In this document: positions 45,831-57,200 of the stretch, one piece after another
Position numbering within the stretch: position 1 is the stretch's first letter
Layout of the letters: each line of letters starts with the position of its first letter
NCBI RefSeq assembly: GCF_017562075.2
Contig: NC_054085.1
Coordinates: 5,785,184-5,849,183 of the forward strand
DNA length: 64,000 bases
Direction: 5' to 3'
Origin: Anopheles merus
Taxonomy: Eukaryota > Arthropoda > Insecta > Diptera > Culicidae
The notes under the pieces: generated by a model
Told to the model about the DNA's origin: nothing
Database searches by the model: none
The model's input: the letters and a program-made list of their open reading frames with translations, nothing else
Program-made: the position numbers and the translations under genes

Positions 45831-47875
45831 ATGCGAGCGGACGGTCCCTTGCGTCGGTTCTGGTCAGCGTTGACGCGGAAGAAACAGAACGAAGACGATG
45901 GGTCGGAGTCGAAGCTGGCCCGCGTCCTCACACTGCTCGATCTGACCGGGCTCGGTGTGGGCAGTACGCTCGGTCTCGGTGTGTACGTTCTGGCCGGTTC
46001 GGTGGCACGCGAACAGGCCGGTCCGGCCGTCGTCGTCTCGTTCCTGGTGGCGGCCGTCGCTTCCGCCATTGCCGCCCTGTGCTATGCCGAGTTTGCTGCC
46101 CGTGTACCGAAGGCTGGCTCCGCCTACGTCTACAGTTACGTGAGCATCGGCGAGTTTACTGCCTTCACGATCGGTTGGAATCTGATTCTGGAGTACGTGA
46201 TCGGTAAGTAACTGGGAGCCGGGGGGTGTAGTGTGCGATCGGGGTGCATTGTTCGCTCACTGTCAGCTCTCGTCGTTTTTGCCCACCTTGCAGGCACGTC
46301 CAGCGTGGCCCGTGGCATGAGCGGCTACATCGACTCGCTGGTGGACAACAAAATTAGCAAAGCGATGCGCGAAGCTATGCCGATCGATGTCGACTTCCTG
46401 TCGGACTATCCGGACTTTTTCTCGTTCATCGTGGTGCTGATTCTGGCCGGCCTGCTAGCGTACGGCGTGAAGGAATCGACCCTGATGAACAACATCTTCA
46501 CTGGCGTGAATCTTATCGTGATCGGTATTGTGCTAGTTGCGGGCGGCATCAACTGCGATCCAGACAATTGGACCATCGATCCGAAGGACATTCCGCCGGG
46601 CTACAATGGTGGAGCGGGCGGGTTTGCACCGTTCGGCTTTGCCGGTATCATGGCCGGTGCGGCCAAGTGCTTCTACGGGTTCGTCGGGTTCGACTGTATT
46701 GCAACGACCGGTGAGGAGGCGAAGAACCCGGAACGCAACATCCCGCTCGCCATCGTGATCTCGCTCATCATCATTTTCCTTGCGTACTTCGGCATCTCGA
46801 CCGTGCTGACCATGGCTCTGCCCTACTATCTGCAAGACCCGGAAGCACCGTTCCCGCATCTGTTCGAGTCGATCGAATGGCACGCCATCAAGTGGATCGT
46901 CTCGATCGGTGCAATCTTTGCGCTCTGTACCAGCCTGCTCGGTGCAATGTTTCCGCTTCCTCGCGTCCTGTACGCCATGTCGTCGGACGGCATCATCTAC
47001 AAGAAGCTACAGACGGTCCACCCGAAAACGCAAACTCCTGTGCTGGCCACTTTGCTGTCCGGGCTGTTGGCGGCGATCATGGCGGCCCTGTTCAATCTGC
47101 AGCAGCTGATCGATATGATGTCGATCGGAACGTTGCTAGCCTACACGATCGTAGCGGTGAGTGTGCTGGTGTTGCGCTACCAGTCGGAGGAACTGCTCGG
47201 TAGCTCGGAAGTCAGCGTGACCGTGCCGGAGGTGATTCGGCAGCTCGTCAATCGCGAGCGTCATCAAGCGCCGACGAAGCTGTCCTCGGCGGTGGTCAAG
47301 TTCAGCGTTTGCATTTTTGGTGAGTGGGCAAACCAAAAAGGCCTCATTGGTTTTTACTATTACTATCCCATTCTTTATGTTTGATTGTCCACTTTACAGC
47401 TGTGTTCGTCTGCGGTGCATGCGGCATTCTGGTACCGGCCGAAGATTACATTAACGGTGACTACCCGGGCGTCATCGCAGGACTGGCGGTGCTCGTTGCC
47501 CTGCTGGTCGGGCTGTTCGTTGTTATTTCCCTGCAGCCGACGGACAAAATTAAGCTTACGTTTAAAGTGCCGCTAGTGCCGCTGCTGCCACTGATCAGTG
47601 TGTTCTTCAACCTATACCTCATGTTCCAGCTCGACTCCGGTACCTGGATTCGTTTCAGCGTTTGGATTGTCGTCGGATACTTCATCTACTTCAGCTACGG
47701 AATCCGCCACTCGATAGAGGGCGAGCGGTTACTCACGAATGCGGAGCTTGCCGCCTCCAAGGCGAACGGCATCGACAATACCGGGTACGACGGTGCGTCC
47801 GACATGGTGGATCAGAAGGATCCGGCAAAATTCCAAGGTGCACCGATGTACGTGATTGCAAACGAATCAACGTAG
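45831..47875 (+). CDS. cationic amino acid transporter 1 of the cluster (SLC7/CAT)
   Basis: Three coding exons, 45831-46203, 46294-47319 and 47400-47875, both introns phase 1, joining to 624 residues. CAT proteins are multi-pass plasma-membrane permeases of the APC superfamily that carry arginine, lysine and ornithine. Seen here: the N-terminal LTGLGVGSTLGLGVYVLAG (unwound first helix that contacts substrate), CYAEFAARVPKAGSAYVYSY, WNLILEYVIGTSSVARG, GFDCIATTGEEAKNPERNIP, and MFPLPRVLYAMSSDG, then a C-terminal domain of four further helices (KVPLVPLLPLISVFFNLYL). The start is set by homology to CAT2 and by an upstream acceptor that marks a 5' UTR exon. A candidate AATAAA is at 48409-48414. 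Closest Drosophila relatives should be the CG5535/CG7255 group; this is from memory. Confidence 0.93.
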
Positions 47876-48540
47876 GGGTTGCGTTCGTTACTCGCAAAGT
47901 GCGGCGTCAGTATTATGGCAGCGTGAGCAAGATTCCAGCGGGCTGCATCAATGGCGGCCCCAATTTTCATGATAAGCATTAGCTAAGTACAAACGAAAGT
48001 GAGAGCAAGCAAAACAAAACAAACGACCTAGTGCGTACCCGGACCAGGCGAGCAAATCCGCACTAAAAGTGATTGTGATAATTATTGCATACTAGTTGTT
48101 TAAGGATCTAAATAGAGACATTTGACATAAGCAGCTCAGTGTCAATTTGAAGAAAAAGTCGGTTTCATTGCTCGTATTGCTTTCCAATTCGCAGTTTACA
48201 TCCACAATCCACGTCCATTCATTCTCCCATGAATTACAATATATTTTTTCCGTTCGGGGCATGATGAAATCACCCGTACTTCCAACAATTCCTGTCTCAC
48301 TATCGAAGAAATGTCCTCCAGACTAATCTTCTTAAAGTAAGTATTGTTGGGCATCATGTTATTCTCGCTTCTTCGCCTACGATAACGTCGATGACGAACG
48401 AGACGAGCAATAAATTAATCCATACGCACGCGCTTGCTGTAACGATTTACCGTGTAATTGAAGTGTCATCAGTTTGTTCCGATAAGCAGCCGACGCATAC
48501 CGTGTCCGCATTATTGGTGTACCATTGTTTGTGGGTGGTA
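47876..48540. other. 3' UTR of CAT1 and spacer
   Basis: Contains the likely CAT1 3' UTR, ending near the AATAAA at 48409. The minus strand of 48150-48350 is open for about 65 codons but lies inside this UTR and is treated as chance. Confidence 0.45.
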
Positions 48541-48648
48541 TTAGGGCACGAAAAACTCATTCATCAACTGCTGGGCCAAGTTCATTAGCAGGAGCTTACA
48601 GCGATGACGAAATTGTTGCTCGTTGATAAGACGCAATATATATAACAG
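48541..48648 (-). CDS. candidate terminal coding exon, function unknown
   Basis: After a good acceptor (TTTTCATTTCAG) the minus strand encodes 35 residues and a stop, beginning LLYILRLINEQQFRHRCK and ending QQLMNEFFVP. Third codon positions are GC-rich in an AT-rich setting, as in real exons here. Upstream on the same strand an 18-bp piece (48711-48694, MYFDTK) sits between a strong acceptor (ATTTTAACACAG) and a GTATCA donor. The 45-bp gap between them is also open, so one longer exon is possible. No start region, further exons or family were found, so this may be chance. Confidence 0.25.
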   Translation of the reverse strand: MLYILRLINEQQFRHRCKLLLMNLAQQLMNEFFVP

Positions 48649-51355
48649 CTGAAATGAAAATTTGATTGTAAATTGATTCGTAATAAATGATACCTTTGTA
48701 TCGAAATACATCTGTGTTAAAATAAAAAAAGGTAAATTGATAGCTTTAGGACGTGCGCTGACTGAGATAGCGGTCACATTTATGTTTTCGCCTATGGTTA
48801 TGCATTCCGCATTACACTATGCAAGTTTAGATCGTCATATTGGCAAAATCTCAAGAATCACGTCTACACATAAACATGCCGCACACCTCTCCTCATCCTC
48901 TTTCTCTTATTACTCCTCACATCCCTTCGGAGCACCTATCAAAACAGGCGAGAGTGTGGAAGTGGATAAAAATTTGCATCCGGATATAAAAAAGTGTGGG
49001 GAGGTGGCACGTCTGTTGACCACACCAGCCACATACGCCATTCGCGTCAGCTGAGCGCAGATCGGTTCCCGGTGTGTTTGTGAAACAGGTCCTGCCTTAA
49101 CTGATGCTATACACGCTCGAACTATACCTTGTTTCCCATTTCGCTCTGAAAATAGTCTCAGTCTCAGTCGTCGAGTGGTAAATATCGCGTGCACATTGTC
49201 CACTGCTGCCGTGGTAAAAGATTGAATTCGCTATCCTTCTTTCCCGTTGAGAGTACACGCGTGTCGATTAAAGGTTTGCAAGCTTACCCGCAGCTCAAAG
49301 TGACGTTGGACTACTTTTGAATTTTTGCGTGCGCGAAGAGTTTACTCTGCTATCAACAGTGACGGATATAGAACGTTACTAAGTGATGCTTAAGATTTAT
49401 TATTAACATTCTTCAAAATTTATGTGAAAAGTGTCGAAATTCAAGGGAAAATGTGACCTTCTCCACTGGTGCTTTTGCAACTCCCACCCATGCGTTATTA
49501 CATTACCTATGATCAATGTTACATAAATGGCACATGACGGGAGTAACAGTTAACGATGTGCGGTGAAATAAAATGAAAGAATCCGTTTTTTTTTTTGTTT
49601 TGTGCTCAAATAAATCTTGCTAGCACGAGTTTATTATCAAACCGTGCGTCAAACCGCCGAAGAGGAAAACACACAATGGAGACGCATGGTGGCGCACGTT
49701 TTTGATCTTTTTTCTCTCGCGCTCCCGGTTCTAGTGAGCAATTCTTGGAAACCGAAACAGAACATGTAACAATTTGACAGATCGCTAGCTGAAACACGCG
49801 TTCAGCGATATTGCATCAATGTAGGCGTCGTCTTTTACGATGGAGGGCGGGAAGCCGGTCCCACCTTATGGGTATCCTGGTTTTTATTTACTGTTTTCTT
49901 TTCTCTTTTTCTCTTTTCTGTATTGTTTTGAAGGTCTCGCTTGCCAAAATACGCGGCATAACGAAGATTTGAAGATTGTAGTATAGTCGCTAGAAGCACG
50001 GGAAGCACGATGTGATGCTTCGATTTCATCTCGCTAAAAATAGTGCAATTATTTACAAACGAATTCAAATCATGAAACACCACGCGACCATCACTGGTAG
50101 CATCGGTGTTTCGCACGGTTTATTTGCCACTTGGCTGGCTTGGTATCAAGCGGTGTACAGGTACATATTTGCAAATCTTAGACCTTCACCAAAAAACGGA
50201 CGAAATATGCCCGGTACTTTACCCTAGGTCAATGGCACCAAGAACCACCTAGGGATGCCCATGGTTTATTTTTTGGGAGGGTGGGCGTATTAAAATAAAT
50301 TAAAAACGGTTCTCCTTGATGGCAATTGCACCGATGACAGGCAAGGAATGTGTACGGGAACGGCAGTGCAACACAGTCAGCGGTGGCGCATAAATCGGCC
50401 GCGAACGCATTTTAGCATTGCGACACAGTGGCACCGAAACGTTCACCGATCGAGACGAACGGCAGGCTCATCCGGCCCATACCGGCCGTTACTCGTATAA
50501 TATGCGTGTGTTTCAAATTGTCACTGCATTTATTCTGTTGTTATGACAAATCCATTCGGATGGAGAGGATTTTGCAGGGAAGATACAATGTTTATATTGT
50601 GACGAGTTTGCAGAATTGGAGCAGTTGCGAGTATGGTGTTTTTTGTTTTCTTTCGCCGATAGAGACGTTGGCTAGTTTGACATGAGTGATCTAACAAAGA
50701 AGCTCATTGTCGGGGTAGGGAATGAGGACATGCGAGAACTATCGACGTAGTAATCGATTCTAGAACTGCGCTGTCCGCCTCGTGAAAGGGATGCTGTTGC
50801 TTTTCTATCCGTTTGTCGTTGAGCTAAATGAATGGTATGACAGGATGGTACAGGAACTATGCCAAAACGCAAAAAATGTGGTCAAATCAATATTGGTCCT
50901 ATACCGTTTACGTCATTTTCAATAATAGTTCCAATACACGGTTCGGTTCATCTAAAAAAAAGAAAAAAAATGCGAAAAGGAAAAATTGTCGTGGAAGGCA
51001 AGTTAACTGTATTGTATAATTAAGAGCCCCTTTCTTTGACTATTTGCTAACTGTGCTAGTATACTAACTGTGCTAGATTATTACGTATTCACTTTGTCCT
51101 TATATGAATTACGCAGATTGCAAAATTCTACAAATGAATTATTTGACACGCTCTTTTCTGAAATAATGTTATTTAAATGAGATGGTGTAACGAATATTGT
51201 TTTTTTTTTTTTGAAAGCATCATCCAGGAGGTTTCTGGTAAAAACATGAACTCAAAGCCCTGTACATTATTTGGGATTTATAAAAAAATGCATTTTTATC
51301 TAATGCTTTAAAAACTAATTATTAGTTTTTATAAGTTTATTAGTTTAATAATTAT
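48649..51355. other. spacer between CAT1 and CAT2, possible CAT2 promoter
   Basis: No gene was recognised. The CAT2 acceptor at 52281-52283 requires a non-coding 5' exon upstream. At about 49156-49170 the sequence TCTCAGTCTCAGTCGTCG carries two arthropod initiator-like TCAGTC motifs and could be its start site, which is only a suggestion. CTAACTGTGCTAG occurs twice in tandem at about 51046-51076. Confidence 0.35.
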
Positions 51356-51368
51356 AACCATAATTATT

Positions 51369-51583
51369 CTTCTTCTCTTCTTCTTTGGCACAACAACCGC
51401 TGTCGGTCAAGGCCTGCCTGTACCCACTTAGTAAAGTGAGCTTGACCTTCAGTGACTTATTGTTACCATAGCAGGATAGTCAGTCCTACGTATGGGGGCA
51501 CGGTCTATTCGGGACTTGAACCCATGACGCACATATTGTTACGTCGTACGAGTTGACGACTGTGACGACCACCAGACCGGCCC
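51369..51583 (-). repeat. tRNA-derived SINE copy 5 (subfamily A), with target-site duplication
   Basis: Minus-strand copy with its (GAA)n tail at the low end, the TGTCGGTCAAGGCCTGCC block and a box-B-like GGGTTCAAGTCCC. Perfect 13-bp flanking repeats AACCATAATTATT (51356-51368 and 51584-51596) fix the borders. Confidence 0.9.
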
Positions 51584-51720
51584 AACCATAATTATTACTT
51601 ATAATTAAAAAATGTATAAATGAATAATTAAATTAATAAACAAATAAATAAATAAACACATGCATAAAGAAATAAATAAATTAATAAATGAATAAACAAA
51701 TAAATAAATAAATGAACAAT

Positions 51721-51874
<154 letters not shown>

Positions 51875-52302
51875 TAATTTATAAATAAAATCAAATTTTG
51901 TCAAATCAAATAAATAAACAATTTAATAAATATGAATAATTGATAAATAAAATCAGATTTTGTATTCAAATAACGTGATTCGATACATGTACAACAAATG
52001 AAACATAAATTTCTTATTTTTACTTTGGCGGCTTGTCAATTGAATGTCGAAACTCTTCAATTACGAAGAACTTTTTTATTTATTGGTTAATGAAAATGCA
52101 CACGATTAATTATTAAACTTACTTACTTATCTATTTTGATTTATGTTTTTACAAAAAAAAATACCATTGGTACTGGACCGATTTAACCACCGGTACTCAA
52201 CTAATCCAGAACGGTCTACTATAAACAATAAATATTAAAGTTTTTACATTTTCTAATATTGTTCAATCATTTCTTACTTGCAGGTGACGTCGAATAAAAC
52301 AC

Positions 52303-54242
52303 ATGGAAAACTTCTGGAAAGCTGTCAGTCGCAAAAAACCTAACAACGACGATGGAAGCCATTCGAAGCTGGCTCGTGTCCTGACCCTACTCGACCTCAC
52401 CGGTCTTGGCGTGGGCAGTACGCTCGGACTGGGTGCGTACGTGTTGGCAGGTTCCGTAGCTTATGAACAGGCTGGACCGGGTGTAGTCATTTCCTTCGTA
52501 ATAGCGGCCCTAGCAGCGGCCATTGCTGGGCTCTGCTATGCGGAGTTTGCATCGCGCGTGCCCAAGGCCGGTTCCGCCTACATCTACACCTACATTACGA
52601 TAGGCGAGTTTGCTGCCTTTACGATCGGGTGGAATCTAATGCTGGAGTACATTATCGGTGAGTGAGATAAGCAGTGAGAAAATCACATTTTTTGATAACT
52701 GTTGTGATCATTCTGTTCACCACAACACTAGGAACGGCAAGTGTCGCGCGAGGCTTAAGTGGATACATTGACGCACTGATCGATCATCGTATGGGAAACG
52801 CCATCAAGGATGTGGTTCAGATGCGTGTGAGCTTCTTGGCCGAGTACCCAGACGTATTTTCCTTCCTGGTCGTGATAGTGATAACGGCCCTACTGGCGTA
52901 CGGTGTGAAAGAATCAACTGTGCTGAACAATCTCTTCACCGGTGTGAATCTGATCGTCATAGTGGTCGTTTTGGTGTCCGTGGGCATTAAGGCCGATCCG
53001 GCTAACTGGGCGATCAAACCGGACGATCCAAACGTCCCAGCCGGGCTGGACATCGGGGCAGGCGGATTCCTCCCGTATGGCATCGCGGGCGTGATGGCCG
53101 GTGCGGCCAAATGTTTCTACGGCTACGTAGGCTTCGATTGTATCGCTACGACTGGCGAGGAGGCACAGAATCCTTCCCGGAACATTCCACTAGCCATCAT
53201 CGCTTCGCTGATCATCATCTTTCTGTCGTACTTTGGTGTGGCGACCGTGCTTACGATGGCGCTGCCGTACTATCTCCAGGACCCAATCGCACCCTTTCCG
53301 CGGCTCTTCGATTACCTCGGCTGGCAGGAGATCAAGTGGATTGTATCGATCGGTGCAATCTTTTCCCTGTGCACAAACTCACTGGGCGCAATGTTTCCGC
53401 TGCCTCGCGTTCTGTACGCTATGTCGTCGGATGGTCTCATCTTTAAGCAGTTGCGGACTGTCCATCCAAAGACTAAGACACCACTGTTGGCCACGATTCT
53501 TTCGGGCCTGTTTTCCGGTACGATGGCGATGCTGTTCAATTTGCATCAGCTGATCGATATGATGTCGATCGGAACGTTGCTAGCCTACACGATCGTAGCG
53601 GTGAGTGTGCTGGTACTGCGCTACGAGCAAAATACCAACTTTATCGTGAGCAGTCAAACGAAGTCGTCAACAGTGATGAAACAGCTGTTCAATCTCACCT
53701 GCCTGACGGTACCGAGCAGCTTATCGTCCGATATTGTAAAGGTGTGCGTGCTTATTTATGGTTAGTTTCCTAATAGAGCATTTTCATTAGAATCCAACAT
53801 TATTAGAGCAATTTCAGCAACCTTTTTTTTTTGGTTTTTATTTACAGCTATCGTTATTAGTGTGATTAGCTCGATTCTTGCCCACGCGCAAGATTATCTC
53901 AACAGCTACAATCCACTATTCTGCACGCTTCTAGCGGCCATGGCCATTGTAGCGGTGCTGCTAACACTCATCATATCCTGCCAACCGACGGAAGAGCGAC
54001 AGCTTACCTTCCGTGTACCGTTCGTCCCGTTCGTACCACTGATCAGCATCTTCGTGAACGTGTACCTCATGTTTCAGCTCGATGCGGCCACCTGGGTACG
54101 GTTTCTGGTGTGGCTGGTGGTAGGCTTTATCATCTACTTCTCCTACGGTATCCGTCACTCGGTGCAAGGATCTGGCAGTCAGACGCTTTCGGAAAGTCAG
54201 CTCGACATCCCATTCGCTATGTTTACCACGGTGAAGCAGTAG
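52303..54242 (+). CDS. cationic amino acid transporter 2 of the cluster (SLC7/CAT)
   Basis: Three coding exons, 52303-52657, 52732-53760 and 53848-54242, both introns phase 1 at exactly the same codons as in CAT1, joining to 592 residues. An acceptor CTTGCAG ends 19 bp before the start, so there is a 5' UTR exon. The same blocks are present: LTGLGVGSTLGLGAYVLAG, FASRVPKAGSAYIYTY, LEYIIGTASVARGLSGYID, GFDCIATTGEEAQNPSRNIP, and MFPLPRVLYAMSSDG, then a C-terminal helical part with VPFVPLISIFVNVYLMFQL. It is shorter than CAT1 mainly at the C-terminal tail. An AATAAA lies at 54653-54658. A 68-bp tract (53547-53614) is identical to CAT1 47103-47170. The product should be a plasma-membrane carrier; the substrate is not readable. 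Confidence 0.93.
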
Positions 54243-57200
54243 AGGGGGCCGATGATCGCATTCCGTGGGAATGGAGCAGCTAGGCAAGCACATTTTCATA
54301 CACTCAAGACATTAGGCTACGCTGGTAGAAGGCAAGTTGCATCTAGATTTAGTTTGGTAGGCTGCAGTAATCTAGTCATTCTATGTTTAACCCAATGTGC
54401 ACATTCGCCCGCTTTTGTGCAAGAGATTGCTAAAAGACAGAGCATTAAAAGTGAACCGTTTTAGGTTAAGTAAACTCCAGGTTAGGGAATATCGTTCCTG
54501 TTCGACTTTTATGGATCACTACATGCTTTTCGGGAAATGTTTAGTATGTGGTCAGTAATCATTGTTAATGGTAGAAATAATAACTAATCTAGAAAACAAA
54601 GCTATTTATTATTTCATTGTTTTAGTGTTCTCATTTACCACCGACAGGCCTCAATAAACTGTTGAGTTAAGGAATTGTTCATGTTTTTTTCTTCTGTTCC
54701 ATTATTTCATCAAACTTACAACAAAGTATTTTGATTTCTTGCTATAATCAACCAAACAATACTAAACGCAAAATAAACTTACGCCCTATGTTACATGAAC
54801 TCGTAACACAAACCAAAACACTTTAGTACTGAAATGGAGTGCAGCGCGAACAAAATTAGGTCATCTCACGGTTCAAGCTCACTTCTCCGTGTCGGCCCTT
54901 GATGAGCTCGTGTATGTGCCAATGATCTTACTCTGAGTCCCTTTGCGGACGGTACGATCCAGCTGCTGTCACGTCACTAATCACGCCACAACCATTTCCC
55001 CCATTCGCTCATGCTTTTGGCGGTGCGATAATGTCAACGAATGAAAAATATGCGTTGCACTGTAGTACACAGCTTCCTAATGGGTTCTTGAGCAGTAACG
55101 TGATGACGAACAGATGTGGTAGAAGAACCGACGTCAAGGTTACACGCTCGTGTATGTAAAACGTTACTTTCTCTTTCGGTGTCAATGTCACGCTGCTCGG
55201 CCCGCGTCTTGGATGGGGCAGATTAATCGGCCAATATACATTTGCCCATGCGGTTCATCACACAGGGAGAATGTAAATCAAGGCGGGAGCAGATTAATTT
55301 GCATGGGAATTGATGATTCGTGCGCATTGTTTTCATTCTCACGGCTAGCTCGGGCTAGCGATAAACGCCTGAATGTATGCTATGCTAAGCGCATTGCAAT
55401 AGAGCAGAGAAGGCTGCTATGATGACACGTGTGTTACATTTTGAAATGTAACGGTTATTTATGATTTATGTGTATGTAGCAAAGGAGTGGTGAATTACAA
55501 TAAATTTTAAAATTTGCAGCAATGCTACGCTTTTCAAATATAATATATAATTTTGCACTAAACGATCTACATACACGGTGAGCATAAACTTATCTCCTAA
55601 CCAGTTGCGAACGCGTGGAAGCTGGCCTCCATTGCGCTAACCTTGAATTGTTTCATCGTACCTCGCACCCAATCAGGCAATAACAATCAACACTTACACT
55701 CTGAACTCTACCGGCCAGATCGGTAGTGCAATGCCAGTCGGTGCTATTGACTAGAGCAGGGAGTTCTGAGTTCTTACAGATAAGAGTAATCTGAACGGTC
55801 AGTGGGTAAGCAGAGAAAACAAAAAACAACAAATTTCCGCTCACTAGGAAGCCATAGAGGATGATCACTGAGAGAGGAAACCCCTAAACCGCATACTACC
55901 ACCGTAACGTTGAGAGCGAGAGAGCGGGCAAGACTGTGGCCAAGCATCACCGCACCGGTACTACTACGGTCGGTTGAGTGCAATGCGTTATTCCAATCGA
56001 GACGTTGCGCGCGCCAGTCACTCGCCAGTTGGTTGTGCTCCGTCCTCATCGAAGGCAGCTGGACCGTGTGACACAAATAAAAGAAACAAAAGTGTGCTTT
56101 AAGCTTGATTATGGTTTGGACCATCGGTGACAGTCGGTGAGCGGCATTCGCTTTGTCCGGCCGTGTATTAAGATGCGCAGCTTGCTCGGTTAGCTTCTGT
56201 TATTTAATCATTAAGAGCAGTAGTGCCCATATGACTAGTGCCTCCAAATGTAAGCAATAAAACCTTTTACCAGGTGTAAATGGTATAGTGTCGTAGTAGA
56301 TAGTGATTTTTCCAGTGAAGTCAATATTATAAGCATTACAGTGTTAGCCGTTTTGAAAGTGTTGCATTTGATGAGTGTGTTATTTTATAACGTGCTATGT
56401 GTATCAGCTGATAATGAACAACCCCAGGCATTGTGGTCCCTGGTAGTGAGTGATAGGGGTTTGCTTTGATTGCCCCTGTATTTGAAGTGATGTTTATCAT
56501 TAGTCACCAGTGATAAGAAACAGTGGTGGCTTTTTTTTCCTACGACACGAAGAAGAGTAAAATCGACAACGTACATCCGTAGTGGCGCTAGTACAGGTTA
56601 TTTATGAATAACCTTTGATTTTTTCTAAGTTTTTTGTTGTTACTGAAACGACGTCTCTCGACCTATAAGCTATCCTGAGTTTGGATTGTGAGCTGATTTA
56701 TTTCTTGGTAAGTATGATCTTTACTATTCCTAACTTTAGAAGATGGAGTATATTTTAGGAAAAATCCACCAGGAAGGAATAGTTTACCTGTCTTACTAAC
56801 TCACAAGATACTTCTTCCCCGAGACAAAAAAAAACCGCAACCGAAACGACTTATAAAACCACACGTACAGTGTTATTGTCTACATGAAATAGGACCTCGA
56901 CGGCTCTTATCAAACTGTTTCCAGTCCATGCTAACAAGCATGTTGATTGGGGTGTAGGAATGCCGGTCCTTTCAAATCACGACAACCGCTACGCAAACCT
57001 TCGCTGGCCCGCTGCCTTTACCGTGCAGCACACTGCGAGATGTAACAACAGGTGTGCGCCAAAGATAAAATGATGCGCACAAACAACAATACTTTACTAT
57101 TCAGTGTTTAAATACAGAAGAATCTTAAGAAAACATTTAAAAATAACTATTTTGCTCATCGTTCAATGTGCTTTACAACAAAGCTTTTTTTTGTTTAATG

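Noticed and set aside
45785..47203. Long alternative-frame readings over CAT1 rich in Arg and Ser.
   Set aside because: They shadow the GC-rich transporter exons in other frames.
48150..48350. Minus-strand open frame of about 65 codons with a faint CUB-like pattern (SGGHFFD, CNSWENEWTWIVDV).
   Set aside because: It lies in the probable CAT1 3' UTR, another minus-strand frame in the same place is equally open, and splice signals are weak. Chance is more likely.
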